This document shows positions 35,596-48,517 of a stretch of 64,000 bases of DNA, piece after piece; position 1 is the stretch's first letter; each line of letters begins with the position of its first letter. The position numbers were made by a program, and so were the translations under genes. Under the pieces are notes generated by a model. It was not told the DNA's origin and searched no databases. It saw only the letters and a program-made list of their open reading frames with translations. This stretch comes from Acanthochlamys bracteata. Taxonomy: Eukaryota > Streptophyta > Magnoliopsida > Pandanales > Velloziaceae. The stretch lies in assembly GCA_019914995.1 (NCBI GenBank), contig CM034129.1:2617725-2681724 (forward strand). The letters run 5' to 3'.

Positions 35596-38500
35596 ATGTC
35601 GGAGAAATTCTCGCCCGCGTTGCGGCTGGGCGATCTCAATGACTTCATTGCGCCTTCTCAGAACTGTATCGTTTCTCTCAAGGGTCTGAAGGCACCAGCC
35701 AAGCAAGAGAAACCCTTCCAGGTTCCTGACAACCACCATCACTGGTTCACCTGATTGTCCTTTCAATTTTTATCTAGTTCTAGCTAAAACTGAAAAAACG
35801 AAGTGATTGAAGAATAGTGCACGACTATAACAACATAATTCAGTTTCAGCTTTTGATCTGGGATTAGTTTTGCTTCATTCATTAGCTCATAGCTTTATTA
35901 GCTAGATAGCCTCCAGCTTTCTGGGATATAGCATCCTGCAGTTAGTGTCAAAGTCTAAAGTTTCTGATTCTCTGATCGGTTGTCTACTTCTTCATGGCCT
36001 CGCAGAAACAAGGACAGGCTAAACCTCAGACCAACGTGTTACCTACTGAAACCGTGAAAATTTCATTGAAGGATTGCTTAGCATGCAGGTGAGCATTTAA
36101 CTATGTAAGTTAATCTTACATGCTAACTTTGGGTGTCGTCTGATTAGAAAGCATGTTCCTGAAATTCTTGCATGTATGCTTGTAGTTGTTTTTGGCTGTA
36201 GTTGTCTGTGGACATTTTTGTTGATTCTCTTTTTTAGTTACTATGATTATAATTTTCTGTATGTTGTTCAACGTATTACAGTTACCATATTGTGATTTGG
36301 CAGTGGCTGCATCACATCTGCTGAAACTGTTATGCTGGAGAAACAAAGTCTAGAAGAGTTTCTTGCACATACCAATTCAGAGAAGACTGTTATAGTTTCT
36401 ATTTCTCCACAATCAAGGGCATCTTTGGCGGCATACTTTGATCTCACTCCAGCTCAGGTTGTGATGTTGATCAAACTCTATACTTTGGGGTCATATTACA
36501 ACGGCTTTATGTAGTCTATGAGCAAGTATTGTTGATAGGAGTTCATACATTCATGCTTGATATGTAGAAATAAATTTATGCATCCTGATTGTTTCAAGAA
36601 TTGTGTGTCTCGAGGTGATTCATTAACGATGATGAAGAAGACAGATCCCTAGGAGAAGCTGGCCAATTTGCTTTTGCTTCCGTACATCCCTTTTTTTGTT
36701 TCATTCTTTTAAACTGTATTCATTTTGGTTAGCATGTATTTATTTATGAGTTCTAGGTTGAAGTATGAATCTAATCATTTACATTCTAAAAGCAGTTTGT
36801 CATTTCATTAAATTTTACTTCACTTGGTTGATATCTACAAATTGTATTTACTATAATGATTGTGCACTCTGTTATGGTTGATCTAATTCATTCAACCAAT
36901 TTGAAAGCAGCTTCTTGTTTATCTGGTATGCTGAATTCATTCACATTCAGGTTTTCAGGAAACTTACTACAATGCTTAAGTCACTGGGTGTGATGTCTGT
37001 GTATGACACAAGTTGCAGCAGGGACATATCCTTGATTGAGTCATGCAATGAATTTCTTTCAAGATACAAACAACACAGGTTGACTGGGTCAAGCCTTCCC
37101 ATGGTATCATCTGCCTGCCCAGGTATTCTTGTTGTGTTAACAAACTTTTTAAGTTGAAAAATGTGTTAGTGGGAGGAGAATCACATATACCACAATAGAA
37201 AACCACAATTCTTTAGGATATGAGTTACTTGCACAGGCATCCTAAGCATTATGCAGCAGCCTGTTAACTTCTGGCTGTATGAAGGCTTTTTTTTCTCTTG
37301 GTTTGTGTTGACTGACTATTATCATGAGCCTAGCATGTACAGGGTTATTCTAGGTCTGAATAAACTTATGTCCTTCCATGAGACCTCCTCTTTGAAAATC
37401 ACCATTCATCTTTAAACCCATTCCAAAAGGGGTGTTCTTGCCCCATCCCTAGAAATAGAATACACGTTAAGGTTGAACAAGTGGAGGCATATCTAAATTA
37501 CCACAGTTTTCCTAATAAAGTACTTGATTTTTCCATCATATTAGCTACCGTGTTTTAAAGATGTATTAACTTGTTCATCATATCCTCATGGGACTTCTGT
37601 TTTTCTTGCGAGTCAGGCTGGATTTGTTATGCAGAAAAGAACCATGGATCTTATGTTCTTCCCTATATTTCATCTGTGAAGAGCCCTCAGCAGGCAGTTG
37701 GAGCTGCAATTAAGCATTATGTGGTAAAGAAAATGGGTTTGAGGTAAATTCTCTTCAATTTGTTGCTGACTTTTTTTTTCCTCCCTCCGTACTACGAAGT
37801 TCATCTTATTGTTAAGATGGGAAGTCATTTTGCATATATGCTACTGTTTTTGTAGCTCTCTATACAATATTTCTTAACTGAACTGCAGGCCATCGGGCTC
37901 TCCAAAAGATTTTGCATTTTAAAGACTCCAAATTTTGGCTTCTTGGTAGTTGTCAGTTACATTTCCATTGCGATAGTCTGCTATGCTTCTAAGAAGGCAT
38001 GCGACCTCTCAATTCGTCATTTTCATTATTCTTTGAAAATTTCATTAGGTCTCGTATATATATATATATATACATACATATGCACTCCCTACTTAGGAGC
38101 ACTCCCTTTCCGGTTTATAGCCGGGTGACCTCCAAATCTAATCTCTACCATTGGATATGAAGAACTATGAGTGGAAAATATACCCATAAAATTTCAACTC
38201 AATCGGATCACGAATTCATCTTCATCTGGTCACTTGATCAAGATGACAGAGAGTAAAAAAATTTAAAAATATATATGTTGTATCATTTCTATCATTTTGA
38301 TCAAGTGATCGAATGGAGGTGAGTTCGTGGTCCGATTGAGCTGAAATTTTATGAGTGGGTTTCTAACTCATAGTTCTTCATATCCAACGGTAGAGGGAGT
38401 GCTTCTAAGGAAAGAGTGCTCCTATCCCTCCTCATATATATATATAAATACATACATATATATAATCCAGGAATTTTTTTATACAAGTTGCTTCTACTTG

Positions 38501-40696
38501 AACCTTTGCAATATTGTACCTTTTAGAGTAAACTAGAAAGCTTGACTTAAGCACACGTTTAGTATGTGTATGACGAGACTGGCTAATATGTACAAGAGGA
38601 GATATCTCTAGCCAGCTTTTTCGTGTTATTTTCACATATGTTAATTTGTGGAACTATCCAATCTTCTCCAATCACTAGATATATTTGATGATATACCTTA
38701 ATGGTTTGGTCAAATAAGAGTATCACACTGTAGGAGGCGCTGATCTAGCAGAATAAGTATATTATCCAAACCTGAAGTGTCAGAGTTTAGGTTAAAAGTT
38801 TGCTATGGATTTTAATTTCAAGGATCATCTTTGTTACTGTTTTTCTTACTCTCTTTTATCCCTTTTTCTTTCAAGTTACTGTTACTAGCAACATAAATCA
38901 GATGTGGTGAATTGTTCCACTGGCTCTTATTTTCCTGACAGTGTAACTTAAACTTGAGATCATGCTGCTTTCCTGGTAAGGTCCTCTACAGACAGGGGTC
39001 TAGGACCTAATAACTATCCCCACGCCACAAGTTCCATAGCATCACCCTTTTTAGGCATTGACTATATACCTCTGTAGTTTCTTGTCTTTCTGGAGAGTTA
39101 TTTAAATTGTTTTGTAGGCCGGAGAATGTCTATCATGTTACAGTAATGCCTTGCTATGATAAGAAGCTTGAAGCTGCTAGGGATGATTTTGTGTTTCGAC
39201 CAGACCAGGAAATAGAGAGTAATCATGACACGTCCGACAAGAAGATTACTGAAGTAGACTCTGTATTGACATCTGGTGAAGTACTAGACTTAATAAAAGT
39301 AAGGCTGTAATATCCTTTTTTGCTCTACTTTTGTACATCAAGATTTTGTCATGGAAACTAACATTATGACTTTCGATATTGTCAGTTAAAATCAATCGAT
39401 TTTGTGGCATTGGAAGAAGCTACTTTAGATAGATTGTAAGTCTCATTGTCACTATCAACTCCTATAATTTCATTTTTGCCGTCTTTTCTAAAATGTGCTA
39501 GATTGGTATCTTATGATACTGTTTCTTATTGTATCTAGCAGGTATGTGTTATATGTCGATATAGTTATGTTGTGCTTTATGTGCTGCTTTGCATGTGCTA
39601 TTTTACCAACTTGCCTGCACGCCAGGTTGATTTTGTTTAATTGAAATGAAGAGCATTACAGCATGTTGGTCCTATGGTGCAATTTCCAGCAATAGGTATC
39701 CTTTTAGGTGACTAAGATTGATAAATGATTGTCTGGTCAGATTCTTTAGTTCTGCGTATCTGTATGCGGTCACAACATAATCGTTGGTTTCCCATGTTTA
39801 TACAGGCTCACAAATGTTGATGACGATGGCCAGTTGTATGGTGTTGCTGGTGGTTCTGGAGGTTATGCAGAAACCATCTTTCGACATGCTGCTAGAACAC
39901 TCTTTGGGAAGCAAATTGAAGGGCCACTCGACTTTAAAGTCCTTCGCAACACTGATTTTCGAGAGCTAACTCTAGAAGTAAGTGCACTGACTTTTTTTGC
40001 TATATTGCTTGACACTTTCAGTCATTTTGTTCAGGGTTAATGTTTGATGCAGGTTGATGGTGAAGTAGTACTGAGATTTGCACTCTGTTACGGATTTCGA
40101 AACATCCAAAATGTTGTCAGGAAAATTAAATCTGGAAGAAGCGAATATCACTTTTTGGAGATCATGGCATGCCCTTCAGGTTTATATCAACCCAAAAAAA
40201 AAAAAACAAGTTTTCTGAAGTTGGACATATGCTTGGTCACCTCGTGGAGGCTTACTGGTCTAACTTATATCATTTTTTCTCAACAGGTTGCTTGAATGGT
40301 GGAGGTCAAATCAAACCAAAGATTGGTCAGTCTGCGAAGGAAGTTATCCAACTTCTGGAAGATGTATATATGCAGGAGGTAAGTCTGTGGTCATGGTGAT
40401 TAGATGATGTGCTCTTCGTGATATCTGTGGTGGGCTTGAAGGTTGATGCACTGTTCCTTCACAAATTTGCAAGCTTCCAGGGTTCTTTGGTGGTCAGATT
40501 TTGAAGCTAATGTTTCTAACTTGAGCTTTTTCCTGTCTTGCAGGTATCAGTTGCTAACCCTTTTGAGAATCGCGTTGTCAAGGGCATATATGAGGAGTGG
40601 CTTGAGCAGCCAGGTTCAGAGAAAGCTATAAAATACATGCATACGTCCTATCATCCTGTCGTGAAGAGTATTACATCTCAGCTAAGTAATTGGTGA
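35596..40696 (+). CDS. NAR1: Cytosolic Fe-S assembly factor NAR1 (NARF-like, Fe-only hydrogenase-like)
   Basis: Eleven exons (35596-35721, 36006-36088, 36304-36457, 36951-37122, 37617-37743, 39118-39298, 39386-39435, 39806-39977, 40053-40179, 40287-40378, 40544-40696) join in phase to 478 aa, close to the Arabidopsis length. The N-terminal cluster ligands are visible in DCLACSGC. The C-terminal hydrogenase-like cysteines appear in SSACPGWIC, MPCYDKK and [15 protein letters not shown]1 passes Fe-S clusters to the CIA targeting complex in the cytosol; in Arabidopsis it is essential and affects oxygen tolerance. It is not a hydrogenase. Intron 5 (37744-39117) contains the long palindromic element. 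The protein ends SQLSNW, a C-terminal tryptophan as in eukaryotic NAR1. A site II pair marks the promoter. Confidence 0.95.
38081..38433. mobile_element. Long palindromic MITE in NAR1 intron 5 (TA-microsatellite site)
   Basis: Sister of the element at 21671-22067. The arms contain 'accattggatatgaagaac' and its complement 'gttcttcatatccaacggt'. The outer ends are TAGGAGCACTCCCTTTCC and GGAAAGAGTGCTCCTATCC. (TA)n tracts lie on both sides (38054-38080 and 38434-38463), implying insertion into or duplication of a TA microsatellite. Confidence 0.85.
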
Positions 40697-42747
40697 ACTA
40701 TTATCATATACCATACTCTGGGTCCCATACGTTACAGAGTTTTAGACTGTCTTGGTATATGAGGTGTACATATACCTTATTTAATGGGCTTGTTGACATA
40801 AACGGCAAAGCAGTACAGAATGGTTGCAGAGTTAAAATGAGGCAAGGAAGGATTGTGCAATAATTTCTGAGGACGGAGCAATCTCCCAAGTATTGTTGTT
40901 TTCCTTCTGAGTTATGTAATTTATGCCTCATGATGTTGATTCCTGTTACTGTATAGTCTTTTAGGTTCATATTAGAGGAGCTATTGTGTCGACGTCTAGG
41001 TCAGCAGTACAAGTTTTGTTCGCTTATAGATCTTTCTGTGCGACAATTTCTTCTGTCATTTCTGTTAGTTTATTTTTGTATGAATCTGAAATATCAATGT
41101 TTTACGCCTTTGTATAAGAATAAAGTACTCCACATTGGATAACGTAGAAGTTATTCTTTTGATCTGGTCCCTTAGAACCCCTTAGAAATTCGTAAGCTGT
41201 GAACATTTACAATTGAAAATAAGCGAGTTGTAGTTGACACGGCAGAGGAGCTACATGATTCTGTGGGCTATTGTTTCTCGGTTGAATCTTCTTACTTTTT
41301 GATTTTTTTTTAGGGCGTGAACTAGGTGACAAAAGGATTTAAATCAACTTGACGGCATCGAACATTAACTTGATTGGGTTTATTTTTATTGAATCAATTG
41401 ATTGATTGATGAGCTCACTGAATTATTTGTTTGTTTTTGCGATTTTGCGCAAAAAGAGGGGGTGTTTGGTTTTGCTTTTCTCCAACCCAACTTTTCAATT
41501 CTCCATTTTACGTTTTTCAATACATATTTTATAAATATATAAAAAATTTATTTAAAAATTTAGAAAGTGTAAAAAAATTCTACGGAGTGAGATCTTTTTA
41601 TTGCATATTTTTATTATTTTTTTAGAAGTAAAAAAAATAAAGCTCGTTTTTTAAAAATGATAAAAATACCCTTCATTTTATAAAAGCTCCATTTCATAAG
41701 TAATCCCAAACGCCCCCTAAAGAAGCTATCTAACCGGAACGACGAAATTATTGTTCTTGGTATCTTGCTTGCAACTAGCGGGCTACCAATATAATAATTC
41801 GACTCGCTACTCAATTGAAAATTAGAATCTGTTTAAATAGGAAAGTAATAAAGGAAAATAATAGTGTAGAGAAAAAAGAAGAGTAATTATTTACTCTCAT
41901 GTTATTTAAGATACATCGGTAAATATAGTAAATTGTAAAGAAGTTATTTTTATTTGCTTCAGAAGACTAAAGTAAAGTAAAATAAAAGATCTATAGAAAG
42001 CCTAAATATCTTAATTATAACCAAGTAGAAGTAGGTGATACAAGAATAAGAATATGACATAAAGATGATCTTGAAAATCTAATAGACTATTATTTTCCAT
42101 CATCCTTACTTTTAGTTACATTCAAATATAAAATATATTAGTTACTCTTCATATAAACATAATAAAAAAGTTATTTTTCTACATTATTCTTATCAAAATT
42201 TTGTCAAATAAAATAATATAAGAGTAATTACTTTCAACCCAAACATATTCTTATTATAAATCAAAACTGGAGACCCGATTTTGCCGAAATCTATTATAAG
42301 AGGATTGGTCTCGCAATGTTCTGACATTATCATTAATAGAATCCTGGAATGAATATACGCACACCAAACAACAAAGAATAAAAAAGAAATGGGGACTCTA
42401 GATTCCGGTCAGTATGGGTCCCATTCTCCTTCTTATGATTATTTCTAATTCAATGGCAGCGGGCAGCCCTCCAGGCTCCTGTCTTTCTCTTTCTCTTCAT
42501 CGAGAGAACGAGAGAGACGGAACCAATCCTTCTCGCTTGCACGAAACCAACACACAGACGACGAGAGGGAAGAAGAAGACAAAGAGAATTCAACACCAAA
42601 GAATAAAAAGACAACAATCTTCCTCTTCTTCTTCGGCCTATCTCTCTCTCTCTCAATCTCTCTATCTGTATCAATTACAGGAGAGAATCTGTTAGCTATT
42701 GATTGTTTATAGTTATACTATAGTTTTGTGCCTGTTAGTTGGATTTG
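40697..42747. other. NAR1-CAT intergenic region
   Basis: Contains the NAR1 3' flank, a family 2 MITE (41457-41717), about 650 bp of AT-rich DNA with nothing recognised, and the CAT leader. The leader is CT-rich with a pyrimidine repeat near 42610-42665 (TCTTCCTCTTCTTCTTC and TCTCTCTCTC). Confidence 0.55.
41457..41717. mobile_element. MITE family 2 copy D (reverse orientation)
   Basis: Ends GAGGGGGTGTTTGG and CCCAAACGCCCCC, the clearest terminal inverted repeat of the family. The interior 'tttacgtttttcaatacat' and 'aaagctcgttttttaaaaa' matches the other copies in reverse. Confidence 0.72.
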
Positions 42748-45700
42748 ATGGGATTTGAAGAGGTGAATGGGAAAGAAGGAATTGGTTCCAGGTTTAGGAG
42801 TTTGATGAGAAGAAAACAGGTTGATTCTGAACGCGGCCATAGTAGTGGTGGACACCATCAGCTTGCTAAAGCACTCTCTGTGCATCAGCTCATAGCTATA
42901 GGTACATAATTTTAATCTCTCTCGATCTTGTCCTTGTTTGCGTTAGATGGTTTGAGTACTCATTTTGGTGAACAATCGGTTTGTTTTGGAGAGAAATGGA
43001 GCAAGTTCTGATGAGGTTGTTGGCCTTTTCTTTTCACTTATTTGTTTCTTTTTCTTTTTTTTTAAATTTTGAGTTAAGACGACGTTGTTGAGTTGAGAGA
43101 TTTTCTGTCCCCTTCCACTCCAAGAATTTCTTTAATTTGTTTACTGAATTGTTGATTCTTTGAACATCAAGTTAGGAAGGAGGTAGGTCTCGATCTCCTG
43201 GCCTAGTAAAAGGATAAGGTAGAAGCATGACTGTAAGGGATAGTGCGGCTTGGAGAAATCGCGTAGGCAATGTTGTCTAACTATTTGGTATTAATCATTT
43301 GAAGTTCCAATGCTCGTAACTAGTTCTGTAATAATCCAAGTTATCAAAAATTCTGATTATGGTCGTTCACCCTGAAAGCTAAAATTTTCTACTATCATAA
43401 ATGAGATATCATTAGAGTGCTTACTTTGTATTGGCCCCTCTAATTAGGTGTTGGCGCAACAATTGGTGCTGGTGTATATGTCCTTGTTGGCACTGTTGCA
43501 CGTGAGCTTGCAGGACCTGCTCTGACCATTTCATTCCTAATAGCCGGAATTGCAGCTGCTCTTTCAGCATTCTGCTATGCAGAGCTTGCAAGTCGTTGTC
43601 CTTCTGCAGGAAGCGCCTATCATTATTCATATATTTGTGTTGGTGAAGGGTACACAAGCTTCTAAGCACATAACATTTACACTGTGTTCTAGTATTGTAT
43701 ATCTGACAATTATATACAGTTTCTACTGTAATCAAACTAAGTCTACTTAGACTCTGTCTAATGTAATTAATTTTGGTATTTCTCCTGATGTCAATTGTAA
43801 TGATGAAATATAAGATAACATTACTACTTACATGAATTTTTTGATACATCCTATTTGCATATATATGAACTTTCTGAATATTCTAACCTTAAATGTTATA
43901 CCTCTTTGATTTAGTGTTGCCTGGATAATTGGATGGGCTCTTATTCTGGAGTATACAATTGGTGGAGCTGCTGTTGCCCGTGGAATTTCTCCAAACTTAG
44001 TAATAATTTGTTTTACTTTTTCATGGTTTTTAATCATACTTTGTCTTTCCATTATGCTGTCCTTCTTTTTAGAATAATGTACTCCATTATGTTTGTTATT
44101 TAGTGATACTAAAACTACATTTGTTGCAGGCTTTGTTCTTTGGAGGACCCGAGAGCTTGCCCGTCTTCTTGCAAAGGGTTCACATTCCTGGCCTTGATGC
44201 CACTGTTGATCCATGTGCTGCCATTCTTGTTTTAGTTGTGACATCTCTGCTTTGTGTTGGTATAAAAGAGGTATTTTGCTTCTTTTTTGTTGGGTTTTTC
44301 TTTTGTTTAGAGCTTAAAGCTTAATATTAAGCTCTTTGATTGAGTTTATGTCATATCTGTAATCAAGTAGTGTATGACTCCTGCAATTCTTTGCAGAGTA
44401 CCTTTGTACAAGGAATTATAACAACTGCAAATGTTTGTGTGATGATATTTATCATCATAGCGGGTGGATATCTTGGATATCAGACTGGATGGGTTGGATA
44501 TAATGTTTCGAGCGGGTAGTGTACAATTTCTGTATATGTTGTCTGAATGTTTAAACCAGATGAGGTCATCATTTTACTCATTCAATTTACAGGTACTTCC
44601 CCTATGGGGTTAATGGAATGCTTGCTGGATCAGCAACTGTTTTCTTTGCTTTTATAGGTTTTGACTCTGTTGCTAGTACTGCAGAGGAGGTAATTATTTC
44701 ATTTCCAAGAAGGCTCAACTATTGGAATGTCGTAACTTTAGATATTGGTGTGTGGACATAAAGATATTGTCTGTTTTCGTTTTCTTCAGTGATATTTGAT
44801 CAACTATGAAATCATGGTCTTTGGGAAAGTTGGATGTCTTTTTCTAAATATATTACTTTGGCAGGTGAAGAACCCTCAGCATGATTTACCTTGGGGTATA
44901 GGATTGGCTTTGTCAATATGCTGTGGCTTATACATGATGGTTTCTGCTGTGGTAGTTGGTCTTGTTCCATACTTTGCTATGGATCCTGATACTCCAATAT
45001 CTTCTGCTTTTGCTAGAAATGACATGCAGTGGGCAGGGTAGGAAAAAAAAAATCTTCCACAATATTAAGTAGAGTAAAATTTTCACTGTCTTGTTTCCTA
45101 AGTTATTACTAGTGCTTTTCCTGCAGCTCTATTATTACAGCTGGAGCTGTTCTTGCACTTTGCTCTTGTTTGATGGGCTCAATTCTACCACAGGTACGTA
45201 ACAAGTAATTTAGCTTTTCAAATACTTAATTGTTCCCCTGACACTCGTAAACAGCTGTTATTCTTCTGGGTCCTTCATGAAATTTTCTTTCTGTGGGGAT
45301 GAAACATAGATTAGCAGGTTCTCATTTATTTGTTTGGATAATGGGAATTAACAATTCCTTACTGAAAGGACAAGCAGATTTTTTCAGCATAACCAAATAT
45401 TAGGGCCTCAAAGTTAAGAAATGAGAGCTTCCTTTAACAAAGGTAGCCTCATTACAATCGTACCTCGTCAAATCAAAGCTAAGGAAAAATGGAATCCCAG
45501 TGCAGTTAACCTTGTTCCAAAGCTAACCATCTCAGCCAACATCTCCACAGAAGGTAGAAGAAGACAGTAAGAATGGTCGGCTTCTTTGTTCTTCAATCTC
45601 TAAGCCAAGTAATTCCAGAAAAACCTACTGCATATGTTCATATATCACCAGATTTTTAATTGTAATAGAAGGATGCTTGCTTCTGTAGTGAATGCTCCAT

Positions 45701-48517
45701 TGAGTGCTTCATCCATTCTTAATACTATTTCTTGTAGACTTCCATTGCCCCTAACTAGATGTTTTTACTGTTTTTATCAGTTGTGTCTTGACACTTATCT
45801 TAAACGTGGCAAAATTAATGTTCATTTGTCACAACGCAGCTTTTTTGTAAAAGGACTTTGCGTGTACTGATAAATTTGAAAATTTAACCTCTCTTTACCT
45901 ATATATTCTGGGCCTGGACTTTCTTTGGTTACCTGCATAATAGCCTTTGAACCTGATTTTTCTTCTTTTCATTGCAGCCAAGAATATTGATGGCAATGGC
46001 AAGAGATGGATTGTTGCCGCCATTTTTCTCTGATGTAAACCAGCATACACAAGTTCCTGTCAAGAACACAGTTTTGACAGGGATAGCTGCATCTGCCCTA
46101 GCTTTCTTCATGGACGTTTCACAGTTGGCAGGAATGGTAAGATGTTCTGTGAATCAATTGTTTGTTTACCTCAATCTGTGAAAATAATTTTTAAAGCTAA
46201 ATTATGCCAAAGGTCCCTATAATTTTGCTAGAAGTGTCAAAAAAGTCCCAAAAAAATTTACTTTGTTAGCAAATGGTTCTAACGGTTTTACTTATAATGC
46301 AAAAGAATTTCCAAGATTAGTTTGTTACCAAATGATCCCTCAAGGTTTTACATAATGTAGAAAAATGTTCCCGTCATTTCTTTTTTTATGAATGATGATC
46401 AATTTGATAATGTTTTTTCATTCCTAAACACTCTCATCAGGAAACATTAAGAATGAAAAAGAACAAAGGAAGTATCTTTTCACCACTGTTAGTTGATAGA
46501 AAGAAAAAGTGAGGATTCTTTTACACCATTATAAAACTCGGAAATCATTTAGTAATAAAGTAAAACTCTAAGTACACTTTTGCACAACAAATAAAACTCT
46601 GGGAACCATTTGATAACAAAGTAAACCTTGGGGACCATTTTGACATTTTAGTGAGACCATATGATCCTCTGGCGTAATTAGCTGAATTGTAATATACTGC
46701 AGCACTTTTAGCTCATATTAGAACCTGAAAATGTAGTGTAATACATCCTGAAGCTCTTTATTTTCCTATTTTTGATTTTTCAAGAATTATTTCTTCGCCT
46801 GGAGGAAGTTTCAATATCGCTTTTTCTTGCAGGTCAGCGTTGGAACACTTCTTGCTTTCACTATTGTAGCAATATCTATTTTAATACTTAGATATGTCCC
46901 GCCAAATGAGGTTCCGCTACCGTCCTCACTCCAAGATTCAATTGGTTCCATGCCATCCAGCTACTTTACTCAAGAAAAGGATGGAGAGAATTCAAAATTT
47001 TCAGTTCCAGCTAAAGACGTTGAAGCATCGCTAGATTTTCCTCTTCTTGTGAAAGACAATGATCAAGGTACTGACGTGAAAATAACTAAGAACCGTTTTT
47101 CTGATTCTGGTCATCTAGTGTGTTCCAGTAACTGTTTTGTCTTTTGAAATTTCACTTTGTGCAACATTACGAAATGAATTTGCAGATAAAATGAATGAAC
47201 GAAAAAGAAGAACTAAAGCAGGCTGGAGTATAGCATTTGTTTGTGTTGGATCTCTCATACTCGCTTCATCTGCTTCAGTTCCAGTATTGCCCGAGTAAGT
47301 CATGCCTTTTGATCTCTTTCAAAAGAATATTTTAAGCCTGAGATTTGATATATCTTGTAGCACCTAGCAAATTGGATTTAGCTAGTAGTATATTAATTTT
47401 CAGGTAATAGCGATTCTTAGTTAAGGATCTATCCAACTCATTTGGTGCTGATAGAACAAGAGTTTATACCTTTACTCCATCTATCTGTAATGTACCTGTT
47501 CATCTTCCATCTATCTCATTTCATTTGGTGCTAGGGAACAAGTTGCCTCTTTTGATTTGTTACCTTGTCTGAAATTCATGTCTTACAGCATTCTTCTCTA
47601 TGTCCTCAACAGAAACAAACTTGGATCATTTGGTCACTTATGACACTATATACAGTCACTTAGACTAAACAGCCTTATTAAGGTGATATTTACAAAATAA
47701 ATTTTGTTAGACCTCCTAATTCATTTCTCTACTACCAGTTTTGCAAGGTATTCAGCATGCTTAGTTGGCTTTTTGGTGCTATTTTGTGGCTTAGTTGTAC
47801 TTTCATGGATCGACCAAGATGATGGGAGGCATAGTTTTGGACATTCTGGAGGTAAGTAACTAAAAGGTGGTGTGAGATGGGAGGAGGTCATGTTACTGTT
47901 ATCTAACTGAGATATTTCCAGATCCATTATGTGTTTTGGAGATGCTTTCTCTTTGTCCTTTTTTTCCCCAATTTTATGATTACTAACTGATGTTACTATT
48001 TCCTCCTCTTCAGGATTTATTTGCCCGTTCGTACCTTTCCTGCCAATCTGTAACATCCTCATCAATACGTACTTGCTTATAAATCTCGGGTGAGTGAGAA
48101 ATTCAACTGCTACACTTGTCTAACTTCTTGTAAGAGTTTCGACTGGCCATCATATTCCTGGATATTTTCAAGAACTAAGCCTCTAGAATCAGGTTATTAG
48201 AGAAGTTTTATCTAGTTTACTAGCAAAGGTGTCATGTTCCTATTCTTTTATATTTGACTCTTGATGATGTTTAGCTAGTAGCTAAATTTAATTTTTATTT
48301 GCATCACATGGCTACTTTTGCATAGCTGTTCTATTAACAATTTTTTCTGAATCCCAGTGCCGGCACATGGATCCGGGTTTCTATGTGGCTGATTGTAGGG
48401 GTTTTTGTGTACCTGTTCTATGGAAGAACTCACAGCACTCTCACAGATGTTATTTATGTTCCAGCAGCACATGCGGATGAGATATACAGAGCTTCTTCAT
48501 CTGTCCATGTTGCTTAG
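42748..48517 (+). CDS. CAT4: Vacuolar cationic amino-acid transporter, CAT2/3/4 clade
   Basis: Fourteen exons by my reading (42748-42901, 43448-43649, 43915-43999, 44130-44270, 44397-44515, 44593-44689, 44865-45037, 45127-45193, 45978-46136, 46833-47067, 47186-47294, 47739-47851, 48014-48089, 48358-48517) join in phase to 629 aa. APC-superfamily landmarks are the first helix [18 protein letters not shown], the [13 protein letters not shown] segment, and [20 protein letters not shown]. About 12-14 hydrophobic helices and a C-terminal permease segment ([14 protein letters not shown] onward) follow. CAT2 to CAT4 proteins sit in the tonoplast and move lysine, arginine and other amino acids. CAT4 is favoured by gene neighbourhood (as I recall next to PNPase in Arabidopsis); sequence alone only fixes the clade. 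Intron 9 contains a palindromic repeat. Confidence 0.9.
46195..46684. mobile_element. Long foldback element in CAT intron 9
   Basis: The 490 bp segment has arms of roughly 130-150 bp. The left arm starts AGCTAAATTATGCCAAAGG and the right arm, reversed, reads CAGCTAATTACGCCAGAGG. Both contain 'tttactttgtta(g/t)caaatggtt' and related words repeated at about 50 bp spacing. No coding sequence. Confidence 0.75.

Noticed and set aside
43421-44244. Long minus-strand frames over CAT
   Set aside because: Antisense of CAT exons 2-4. The plus strand carries conserved APC helices and phase-keeping splice sites.
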